From contig CALGBV010000172.1 of NCBI GenBank assembly GCA_937884015.1, positions 1 through 5,054 on the forward strand: a stretch of 5,054 bases of DNA. The letters are read 5' to 3'. Origin of the DNA: an uncultured Bacteroidales bacterium (GTDB lineage: Bacteria > Bacteroidota > Bacteroidia > Bacteroidales > F082). Positions 1 through 5,054 of this stretch are shown piece after piece; position 1 is the stretch's first letter, and every line of letters begins with the position of its first letter. Below the pieces are notes generated by a model, which was not told where the DNA came from, made no database searches, and was given only the letters and a program-made list of their open reading frames with translations. The translations under genes were made by a program, and so were the position numbers.

Positions 1-8
1 GGCTATAA

Positions 9-182
9 TTAGCGAACTACAGTTACGTTAACTGCCTGAACACCACGGTTTCCTTCAGCTGTTTCGAAAGTTACCTTCTGGCCATCCTCAAGCCACATAC
101 CGTCATTCATTACAATCCAGAACTGGGTATCCCAGTCCTCTTTTGCTTTTGCTTCGCTGACTACCTTGATAGCACGCGAACC
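9..182 (-). CDS. C-terminal fragment of a possible cold-shock-domain protein
   Basis: Read on the minus strand, the open frame ends at the TAA whose complement is at 9-11. Its last residues, LEDGQKVTFETAEGNRG followed by VQAVNVTVVR, resemble the final strands of a CspA-type cold-shock domain (single-stranded nucleic-acid-binding OB fold, usual pattern LxxGQxVxFE...G.xGxQAxNV). The roughly 30 residues before that (SEAKAKEDWDTQFWIVMNDG) do not show the RNP1/RNP2 motifs of a normal cold-shock protein, so the assignment is tentative. No start codon can be named: to the right of about 182-188 the same frame runs antisense through clear galK coding sequence, so the gene is cut at its 5' side. Five of its nine valines use GTA, a codon rare in the galactose genes beside it. 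That fits a gene of different origin or expression class. It could also be the tail of an unrelated protein. Confidence 0.4.
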   Translation of the reverse strand, partial: GSRAIKVVSEAKAKEDWDTQFWIVMNDGMWLEDGQKVTFETAEGNRGVQAVNVTVVR

Positions 183-938
183 TTTAACGCCTTCGCCCTC
201 AACGAAATCTTCCAGAACGGCATCGACAAGTTCGAGCTTGCAAAGATCGGCCAGAGCACAGAGCACAACTACTGTGGCGTGAAATGCGGCATCATGGATC
301 AATTTGCATCCATTTTCGGCAAGAAAGGCCACCTGATGCGCCTCAACTGCGCCACCATGGAGTTTGAATATTTCCCATTCAACCCGAAAGGCTACAAACT
401 GGTGCTGTTAGACACTCGCGTAAAACACGAGCTGGCAAACTCGGCCTACAACAAGCGTCGCGAGTCATGCGAAAACGCTTGCGCACACATTGCATCAAAG
501 CATCCTGAAGTGAAGTTTTTGAGTGACGCAACAATGGACATGCTGAACGAAGTTAAGAGTGAAATCAGTGCTGAAGATTATATGCGCGCCGAGTATGTCA
601 TCGGCGAAAAGCAACGCGTCCTCGATGTCTGCGAAGCCCTTGAAAAAGGTGATTACGAGACAGTTGGCGACCGTATGTACGGCACACATTACGGCATGAG
701 CAAACTCTACGAAGTGAGTTGCGACGAACTGGATTTCCTGAACGCTGTCGCCAAGGAATGTGGCGTTACGGGGTCCCGTGTCATGGGCGGCGGTTTCGGC
801 GGCTGCACCATCAATCTGGTCAAGGAAGAATTGTATGAAGATTTCGTTGCCAAGGCAAAATACCGTTTCATCAAGGAATTCGGCCACGAGCCAAAGGTCT
901 ACGATGTTGTCATTTCCGATGGCGCCCGGAAGTTGTAA
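183..938 (+). CDS. galK: Galactokinase, N-terminally truncated (partial or broken)
   Basis: Galactokinase phosphorylates alpha-D-galactose with ATP to galactose-1-phosphate, the first committed Leloir step, in the cytoplasm. Recognisable galK sequence begins near 183-189 (FALNEIF, then FELAKIGQSTEHNYCGV) and runs to TAA at 936-938, about 251 residues. Seen: the CGIMDQF segment carrying the catalytic-base Asp (codon 297-299), KHELANSAYNKRR, and the C-terminal GHMP-kinase glycine motif GSRVMGGGFGGCTINLV (from 771). Bacteroidales galactokinases are about 380-385 residues, so some 130 N-terminal residues are missing, including the galactose-binding GRxNLIGEHTDY signature and the ATP-binding PxGxGLSSSAA motif. 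The frame stays open to position 9, but upstream residues are not galK-like and contain no plausible ATG. The first possible in-frame start is GTG at 279, which would begin inside the catalytic core and would not give an active kinase. As it stands the gene cannot work; it is either a pseudogene or cut by a misassembly. Confidence 0.93.
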   Translation, partial: FNAFALNEIFQNGIDKFELAKIGQSTEHNYCGVKCGIMDQFASIFGKKGHLMRLNCATMEFEYFPFNPKGYKLVLLDTRVKHELANSAYNKRRESCENACAHIASKHPEVKFLSDATMDMLNEVKSEISAEDYMRAEYVIGEKQRVLDVCEALEKGDYETVGDRMYGTHYGMSKLYEVSCDELDFLNAVAKECGVTGSRVMGGGFGGCTINLVKEELYEDFVAKAKYRFIKEFGHEPKVYDVVISDGARKL

Positions 939-939
939 T

Positions 940-1030
940 AATCCCGCTCATTGAGCCTGTCGAAATGACGGATGAAATTGAAAGAGCAAACAATTGAATC
1001 GCCCCTTCGACAAGCTCAGGGAACTGCAAA
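940..1030. repeat. REP-like inverted-repeat element, copy 1 of 2
   Basis: The element begins 2 nt after the galK stop. It consists of a left block (940-977), a 23-nt variable spacer and a right block starting at 1001. The left block contains TTGAGCCTGTCGAA (951-964) and the right block TTCGACAAGCTCAGGG (1006-1021). These are near-perfect inverted repeats: 12 of 13 pairs between 952-964 and 1006-1018, with one A/C mismatch. In RNA this would fold into a long-loop hairpin. The TTCGACAAGCTCAGG / TTGAGCCTGTCGAA pair resembles short palindromic intergenic repeats scattered through many bacterial genomes, some of which are mobilised by REP-associated transposases. Whether that applies here cannot be told from this window. 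Confidence 0.85.
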
Positions 1031-1116
1031 AATCCCGCTCATTGAGCCTGTCGAAATGACGGATGAAAACGAAAGGTGAATAATTGAATTGCCCCTTCGA
1101 CAAGCTCAGGGAGCTG
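1031..1116. repeat. REP-like inverted-repeat element, copy 2 of 2
   Basis: This is the direct repeat of the preceding element. Positions 1031-1068 are identical to 940-977 (38 nt) and 1091-1112 identical to 1001-1022. The central spacer has diverged and is one base shorter (22 nt). The right arm of copy 1 (1006-1018) can also pair with the left arm of copy 2 (1043-1055), giving a shorter-loop hairpin (24-nt loop) that competes with the hairpins inside each copy. No poly-T run follows, so it is not a classical terminator. It may instead protect mRNA ends or attenuate read-through between galK and the next gene. The next 35 bases (1117-1151) are an A-rich leader with no recognisable promoter. 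Confidence 0.85.
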
Positions 1117-1151
1117 ATTGGAAACAAATTAACAAACAAAAAAAATAAATC

Positions 1152-2054
1152 ATGCAACCAACATTATTAGTTTTAGCAGCAGGAATGGGTTCACGTTACG
1201 GAGCCCTGAAGCAAATGGACGGCGTTGGCCCGAACAACGAAGCCATTTTGGATTATTCCATTTTCGATGCCAAGCGCGCCGGATTCGGAAAAGTCGTTTT
1301 CGTCATCCGTAAGGATTTCGCCGAAGCCTTCGAAAGCATCAACAACACCGAGCGTTTCGGAATGCCAGTCGAATATGTCTATCAGAGCCTCGACAGTCTT
1401 CCGGAAGGTTTCAGCGTTCCCGAAGGTCGCGTCAAGCCTTGGGGTACATGCCATGCCGTTTTGATGGCGAAAGATGTCATCAAGGAACCGTTTGCCGTCA
1501 TCAATGCCGACGATTTCTATGGCAAGGAAGCCTACGAAGTGATGGCCAAATACCTGATGGACTGCGAAGGCAAGAAAGGCGCCTACAGCATGGTGGCTTA
1601 CAAATTGAGAAACACCATGTCGGATTTCGGCACCGTTTCACGCGGCATCTGCACGGCCAACCGTTGCGGCAACCTGAAGACCATCGTCGAGCGCACTGCC
1701 ATCGGCCACACCGAAGACGGCGGCGCTGCCTATACCGATGAAACCGGTTCTCACCCACTCGACCTGGATTCATTGGTCTCCATGAACTTCTTCGGCTTCA
1801 CGCCTGATTTCTTCGAGTATTCACAAAAAGGTTTCGTCGAATTCCTGAAAGGTCCGGCCACAACCAACATCAAGGCTGAATTTTTCATTCCTTTGATGGT
1901 CAACCAGTCCATCAACGACGGCCATGCCAAGCTGAAAGTGCTGTCGAGCGATGCTTCATGGTTCGGCGTGACCTATAAAGAAGACAAACCGGATGTAATG
2001 AAAAAGATTGTCAACCTGATTGAAAAAGGCGTTTATCCGAACAAACTTTGGTAA
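1152..2054 (+). CDS. Sugar-phosphate nucleotidyltransferase (GT-A/RmlA-GalU-like)
   Basis: A 300-residue cytoplasmic protein of the nucleotidyltransferase fold, which joins an NTP to a sugar-1-phosphate and releases pyrophosphate. Seen: the N-terminal nucleotide-binding loop LAAGMGSRYGALKQ (residues 8-21; Gly-rich turn, Arg15, Lys20), GTCHAVLMAKDVI (99-110), the probable metal site INADDFYG (117-124), TVSRGICTAN (161-170), TIVERTA (177-183), and the C-terminal AEFFIPLMVN (242-251) and WFGVTYKEDKPDV (270-282). The ATG at 1152 is chosen because the core strand LLVLAAG starts four residues in, as in relatives. The leader is A-rich without a Shine-Dalgarno sequence, usual for Bacteroidota. The gene lies between galK and galM and is separated from galM by one base, so the two are surely co-transcribed. 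The context suggests a hexose-1-phosphate substrate, perhaps galactose- or glucose-1-phosphate with UTP. Substrate and nucleotide cannot be read from the sequence. Confidence 0.88.
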   Translation: MQPTLLVLAAGMGSRYGALKQMDGVGPNNEAILDYSIFDAKRAGFGKVVFVIRKDFAEAFESINNTERFGMPVEYVYQSLDSLPEGFSVPEGRVKPWGTCHAVLMAKDVIKEPFAVINADDFYGKEAYEVMAKYLMDCEGKKGAYSMVAYKLRNTMSDFGTVSRGICTANRCGNLKTIVERTAIGHTEDGGAAYTDETGSHPLDLDSLVSMNFFGFTPDFFEYSQKGFVEFLKGPATTNIKAEFFIPLMVNQSINDGHAKLKVLSSDASWFGVTYKEDKPDVMKKIVNLIEKGVYPNKLW

Positions 2055-2055
2055 T

Positions 2056-3111
2056 ATGAAAATCGAAAGACAAGTTTGGGGCAAGACTTCCTGTGGCAAG
2101 GACATCATGCTCTACACATTAAGCAATAACAACGGTATCGAAGTGAAACTGAGCGACATCGGTGCCGGCATCGTTTCCATTTTGACGCCTGACCGCAATG
2201 GCAAGATGGATGACATCGTTTTGGGTTATCCCAATGCCTTAGATTATTTGGGCGACGGCCCATGCGCCGGAAAAGTGCCTGGCCGCTTTGCCAACCGCAT
2301 CAACCACGGCAAATTCTGCATTGATGGCAAAGACTATCAGTTGGAAATCAACACGGGTGACGGACATCATCATCTGCACGGCGGCAACATTGGTTTCGCC
2401 AATCAGAAATGGGCCAGTCGCATCGAAGGCGAAAGCGTAGTGTTCACTTATCTTTCAGCCGATGGCGAAGCCGGTTATCCGGGCGAAGTCATGGCAAAAG
2501 TGCGCTACACCTTGAACGACGACAACGAACTGAACATACGCCTCGGAGCCGTGACCACCGCCCCGACCATCGTCAATATGACCAACCACACCTATTTTAA
2601 TTTAAAGGGTGAAGGCAACGGCACTATCCTCGACCACAAGTTGCGTTTGAACGCATCGCGTTTCCTGCCTGCCACTGAAGAACTGATTACGACGGGCGAA
2701 ATGGCATCGGTCTACAACACGCCAATGGATTTCACCGAAGGCAAACTCATCGGTCAGGACATCCAAAGCGACTTCCCTGACCTGATTAACGGCAAAGGCT
2801 ACGACAGCTGCTGGGTCATCAACGACCTTTGCAAGGACAAGCTGAATCTTGCCGCCGAACTTTCCTACGATGGCAACGGCCGCATGGTGCAACTCTACAC
2901 CACGCAACCCGGCGTCCAGGTATACACGGGCAACTGGCTCTCAGGCTGTCCGAAAGGCAAGAGTGGCCGCGACTACAACGACTACGACGGCGTGGCTTTG
3001 GAATGTCAGGCCCTCCCCGACTCGCCCAACAAACCGAACTTCCCGAACACTTTCCTGCGTCCGGGCGAAGAATACAAAGAGATCATTATTTTTAAATTTT
3101 CAACATTCTAA
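2056..3111 (+). CDS. galM: Aldose 1-epimerase (galactose mutarotase)
   Basis: GalM interconverts beta- and alpha-anomers of galactose or glucose so that galactokinase receives the alpha form. The protein has 351 residues, normal for the family, with no signal peptide, so it is cytoplasmic. Seen: GRFANRI (residues 76-82) and HHLHGG (105-110), where His108 matches the substrate-binding His. In TNHTYFNL (176-183), His178 is the catalytic acid. In GYDSCW (248-253), Asp250 is the sugar-contacting Asp. In VALECQALPDSPN (313-325), Glu316 is the catalytic base. All active-site residues are present, so it should be functional. The ATG at 2056 is one base after the preceding stop and gives MKIERQVWG. 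An in-frame TTG at 2020 would add 12 residues lying inside the upstream gene and is not preferred. The tight coupling to the nucleotidyltransferase and the following transporter indicates one galactose-utilisation transcript. Confidence 0.95.
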   Translation: MKIERQVWGKTSCGKDIMLYTLSNNNGIEVKLSDIGAGIVSILTPDRNGKMDDIVLGYPNALDYLGDGPCAGKVPGRFANRINHGKFCIDGKDYQLEINTGDGHHHLHGGNIGFANQKWASRIEGESVVFTYLSADGEAGYPGEVMAKVRYTLNDDNELNIRLGAVTTAPTIVNMTNHTYFNLKGEGNGTILDHKLRLNASRFLPATEELITTGEMASVYNTPMDFTEGKLIGQDIQSDFPDLINGKGYDSCWVINDLCKDKLNLAAELSYDGNGRMVQLYTTQPGVQVYTGNWLSGCPKGKSGRDYNDYDGVALECQALPDSPNKPNFPNTFLRPGEEYKEIIIFKFSTF

Positions 3112-3123
3112 ACACTAATTACT

Positions 3124-4395
3124 ATGGAAAAAGCAGAAAACAAACAGAATTTCACGGTGCCGATTATCGTGATGTTCCTCTTGTTCTTCATGATTGCCTT
3201 CGTGACCAATTTCGCTGGTTCGATGGGCGTCATTGTTACTAACCAATTCGGTGCTTCAAAAGCCTTGTCACAGCTTGGCACCTTGGCCAACTTCATCGCT
3301 TACGCCTGCATGGGCATTCCTGCCGGCATCATTTTGAAGCGTAAAGGCTACAAATTCACATCCTTACTGGCTGTTACCGTCGGTTTCATCGGCGTGGGCA
3401 TTCAGTTCATTTCGGGCTATGCCGAATCGTTCCTCGTTTATGTTCTCGGTGCTTTCGTGGCCGGTTTCTCGATGTGCCTGCTGAACATCGTCGTCAATCC
3501 TATGCTGAACACCCTCGGCGGCGGCGGCAACAAAGGCAACCAGCTCATCCAATTGGGCGGCAGCTGCAACTCGGTAGGCGGCACCTTGGCTCCTATCCTT
3601 CTGGGTTGGCTCATCGGCGGCAGCATCGAAACCGCTTCCGTGGCCGATGCAGCACCTGCCATGATTATTGCCATGGCCATCTTCGCCGTTGCTTTCGTGG
3701 TGATTATGATTACTAAGATTCCGGAACCGCACATGGAGACCGCCGAAGAAAAGGCAGCCCGTTTGAGCGGCAATGTCAAGAAAGACCCTTACGGCCCAAT
3801 GTCATTCCGTCACTTCGTCCTCGGTGCCATCGCCATTTTCTTCTATGTCGGCGTTGAAGTCGGCATTCCGAACACGGCAAACATTTACATGTCGAGCCAG
3901 GCAAACATCGGTCCTGCCATTGCCGGTACCATCATCGGCTTGTATTGGTTCCTGATGATGTGCGGCCGTCTGATTGGCGGTGCCATTGGCGGCAAAGTCT
4001 CATCAAAAGCCATGCTGACCACCGTTTCCATTATTGCCATCATCTTTGTGCTCTGCATCATGTTCATCCCTCAGGAAATCACCATTTCATTGGGTGAAAA
4101 GGTCGTTCCACTGAGCATGTTGTTTGTTGCCCTTTGCGGTCTCTGCACATCCGTGATGTGGGGCGCCATCTTCAACCTTGCAGCTGAAGGCCTCGGCAAA
4201 TACACACCTGCTGCTTCCGGCATTTTCATGGCTTTGGTTTGCGGCGGCGGCATCATTCCGTTCGTCCAGAACTGGATTGCCGACTCGGTTGGCAGCATCA
4301 ACAGCTACTGGGTCATCATCGTTGGCTTCGCCTTCCTGCTGTTCTACGCCCTCGTCGGTTCAAAGAACGTCAACAAGGACATTCCTGTAGAATAA
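3124..4395 (+). CDS. MFS glucose/galactose transporter (FucP/GluP-type)
   Basis: An inner-membrane sugar permease of the major facilitator superfamily, 423 residues, probably a proton symporter like FucP (known for the family, not shown here). Twelve hydrophobic segments can be placed roughly at residues 12-33, 48-70, 78-98, 102-124, 142-166, 177-198, 229-248, 262-286, 297-315, 328-350, 363-383 and 394-412, with a charged central loop (199-228). Family-specific stretches are GIPAGIILKRKGYK (64-77), the TM4-5 segment NPMLNTLGGGGNKGNQL (125-141), FFYVGVEVGIPN (239-250), GRLIGGAIGG (281-290) and LAAEGLGKYTPAASG (352-366), all typical of FucP/GluP relatives in Bacteroidota. It starts 12 nt after the galM stop and is followed by a terminator, so it is the last gene of the unit. 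Substrate is inferred as galactose or glucose from its neighbours galM and galK. Related members carry fucose or other hexoses. Confidence 0.88.
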   Translation: MEKAENKQNFTVPIIVMFLLFFMIAFVTNFAGSMGVIVTNQFGASKALSQLGTLANFIAYACMGIPAGIILKRKGYKFTSLLAVTVGFIGVGIQFISGYAESFLVYVLGAFVAGFSMCLLNIVVNPMLNTLGGGGNKGNQLIQLGGSCNSVGGTLAPILLGWLIGGSIETASVADAAPAMIIAMAIFAVAFVVIMITKIPEPHMETAEEKAARLSGNVKKDPYGPMSFRHFVLGAIAIFFYVGVEVGIPNTANIYMSSQANIGPAIAGTIIGLYWFLMMCGRLIGGAIGGKVSSKAMLTTVSIIAIIFVLCIMFIPQEITISLGEKVVPLSMLFVALCGLCTSVMWGAIFNLAAEGLGKYTPAASGIFMALVCGGGIIPFVQNWIADSVGSINSYWVIIVGFAFLLFYALVGSKNVNKDIPVE

Positions 4396-4417
4396 TTGCG
4401 ATATTGCATCATAATTC

Positions 4418-4451
4418 AAGTAGGGGGAAATGCTTTTCCTCCTACTTTTTT
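4418..4451 (+). terminator. Intrinsic terminator of the galactose operon
   Basis: The arm AAGTAGGGGGAAA (4418-4430) pairs with 4435-4447 over 13 positions, with a single G-T wobble (4425/4440) and a 4-nt TGCT loop. It runs directly into six Ts (4446-4451). It lies 22 nt after the transporter stop codon, the expected place for Rho-independent termination of the nucleotidyltransferase-galM-transporter message. Transcription of mnmE would therefore need its own promoter. Confidence 0.9.
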
Positions 4452-4550
4452 ATGGAAATATCACCTGTTGACACAAACAAAAACACGATAGTTTCCTTTT
4501 TTTTTGACAACGGGCGGAAAGCAGCAAACACGTTTTGTGCCGTCACGGAT

Positions 4551-4578
4551 TTTGTTCCCTTAAATTTTCCTATTTTTG
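4551..4578 (+). promoter_or_regulatory. Bacteroidota-type promoter for mnmE
   Basis: TATTTTTG at 4571-4578 matches the Bacteroidota -7 consensus TAnnTTTG exactly. A TTTG at 4551-4554 could be the -33 element, but the 16-nt gap is shorter than the usual roughly 19-20 nt, so the -7 box is the firmer part of the call. Transcription would begin near 4585, giving a leader of about 25 nt to the ATG at 4610. The position just after a terminator supports an independent promoter. The rest of the 4452-4594 stretch is AT-rich, with a nine-T run at 4497-4505, and shows no other gene. Confidence 0.6.
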
Positions 4579-4609
4579 CGCAAAATTTACAGCCATGCAA
4601 GTCAACATC

Positions 4610-5054
4610 ATGAACGAAGACACGATTTGCGCCATAGCCACTGCACACGGCATGGGCGCCATTGCCGTCATCAGGATTTCGGGCAGCCATGCCTTCCCTA
4701 TCGTCGCGCAGCTCTTTCAGCAAAACGGGAAAGCCTTCGACATGGATAAAATGCTGTCGCACAAGGCATATTTCGGTCAGATTGTGGATGGTGACGAGAT
4801 GCTTGACGAGGTTTTGGTGACATTTTTCAAAGGCCCACATTCCTTCACGGGCGAAGACTCAGCTGAAATCAGCGTGCATGGCTCGGTTTTCATCCAACAG
4901 CGTCTTTTGCAGGCACTTATCGCAAAAGGCTGCCGCATGGCCGAGCCTGGCGAGTTCACCCGCCGCGCTTTCGTCAACCGCAAGTTCGATTTGGCACAGG
5001 CCGAAGCCATTGCCGACCTCATCGCTTCGCAAAATGCCGCCGCACACCGTGTGG
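4610..5054 (+). CDS. mnmE: tRNA modification GTPase MnmE, 5' part only
   Basis: MnmE works with MnmG to install the carboxymethylaminomethyl group on the wobble uridine (U34) of certain tRNAs, using a methylene-tetrahydrofolate carbon unit and GTP hydrolysis. The window holds 148 codons and ends mid-gene; the full protein is normally about 450-470 residues. Seen: the N-terminal folate-binding, dimerising domain (residues 1 to about 120) with DTICAIATA (4-12), IAVIRISG (18-25), GPHSFTGEDSAEISVHG (75-91) and GCRMAEPGEFTRRAFVN (107-123). The start of the helical domain follows (FDLAQAEAIADLIAS, 126-140). The G domain and the C-terminal Cys motif lie beyond the edge. The ATG at 4610 is preferred because relatives start MNxDTICAIATA. 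An in-frame ATG at 4595 would add MQVNI and would leave only about a 10-nt leader after the predicted promoter. Confidence 0.95.
   Translation, partial: MNEDTICAIATAHGMGAIAVIRISGSHAFPIVAQLFQQNGKAFDMDKMLSHKAYFGQIVDGDEMLDEVLVTFFKGPHSFTGEDSAEISVHGSVFIQQRLLQALIAKGCRMAEPGEFTRRAFVNRKFDLAQAEAIADLIASQNAAAHRV

Noticed and set aside
279..938. A complete short galactokinase starting at GTG 279
   Set aside because: This start lies inside the conserved CGVKCGIMDQ segment. It would omit the substrate- and ATP-binding motifs, and galactokinase similarity clearly continues about 96 nt upstream.
940..1116. CRISPR array
   Set aside because: There are only two units, they are ~90 bp long, the spacers are homologous to each other rather than unique, and no cas genes are present.
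948..1157. Minus-strand 69-residue open frame with repeated SLSLSKG motifs
   Set aside because: It is the translation of the two tandem REP-like repeats. The peptide repeat simply mirrors the DNA repeat, and there is no family resemblance or translation signal.
2020..2055. TTG start giving galM a 12-residue N-terminal extension
   Set aside because: It lies within the coding end of the nucleotidyltransferase. The ATG at 2056 gives the normal family start and length.
3364..3779. Two overlapping minus-strand open frames opposite the transporter
   Set aside because: They are shadows of an MFS gene whose own frame shows clear family motifs. Their composition (His/Asn-rich, Pro/Met-rich) is an artefact of antisense reading.
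4239..4613. Plus-strand 124-residue open frame running through the transporter 3' end, the terminator and the mnmE promoter
   Set aside because: Out of frame with both genes, it crosses a strong terminator and resembles no protein. Its first half is a shadow of the transporter.
4442..4840. Minus-strand 132-residue open frame opposite mnmE
   Set aside because: This is the antisense shadow of the conserved MnmE N-terminal domain. It has no recognisable motifs of its own.

Overview
The window looks like a piece of a Bacteroidota (Bacteroidales-type) chromosome or metagenome contig. The evidence is gene content typical of that phylum (a galactokinase, aldose 1-epimerase and FucP/GluP-type sugar permease cluster, and an MnmE starting MNEDTICAIATA), gene starts without Shine-Dalgarno sequences, and a TAnnTTTG promoter element ahead of mnmE. 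Protein family assignments come from motif recognition only; no database search was possible.

Layout. At the left edge (about 9-182, minus strand) is the C-terminal end of a gene whose last 25 or so residues resemble a cold-shock domain. It abuts, without a gap, the plus-strand 3' two thirds of galK (about 183-938), which lacks its first ~130 residues. This join is either an assembly chimera or a real rearrangement. Then come two tandem ~90-bp copies of a REP-like inverted-repeat element (940-1116) and an A-rich leader. Three complete, tightly spaced plus-strand genes follow: a sugar-phosphate nucleotidyltransferase (1152-2054), galM (2056-3111, 1 nt after the previous stop) and an MFS glucose/galactose transporter (3124-4395, 12 nt further on). 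A strong intrinsic terminator (4418-4451) closes the unit. A separate promoter (about 4551-4578) drives mnmE, of which only the first 148 codons are present (4610 to the window end).

How the genes work together. The transporter would import galactose or glucose across the inner membrane, GalM interconverts the beta and alpha anomers, and GalK (if intact in the real genome) phosphorylates alpha-galactose to galactose-1-phosphate. No galT or galE is in the window. The nucleotidyltransferase sits where a uridylyltransferase might be expected, so it may make a nucleotide sugar directly from a hexose-1-phosphate; this is an inference from position and fold. mnmE (tRNA wobble-uridine modification) is an unrelated neighbour.

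Nothing here is convincingly a new biological system. The points most worth a second look are the headless galK junction, the nucleotidyltransferase in a galactose operon, and the tandem REP-like repeats.
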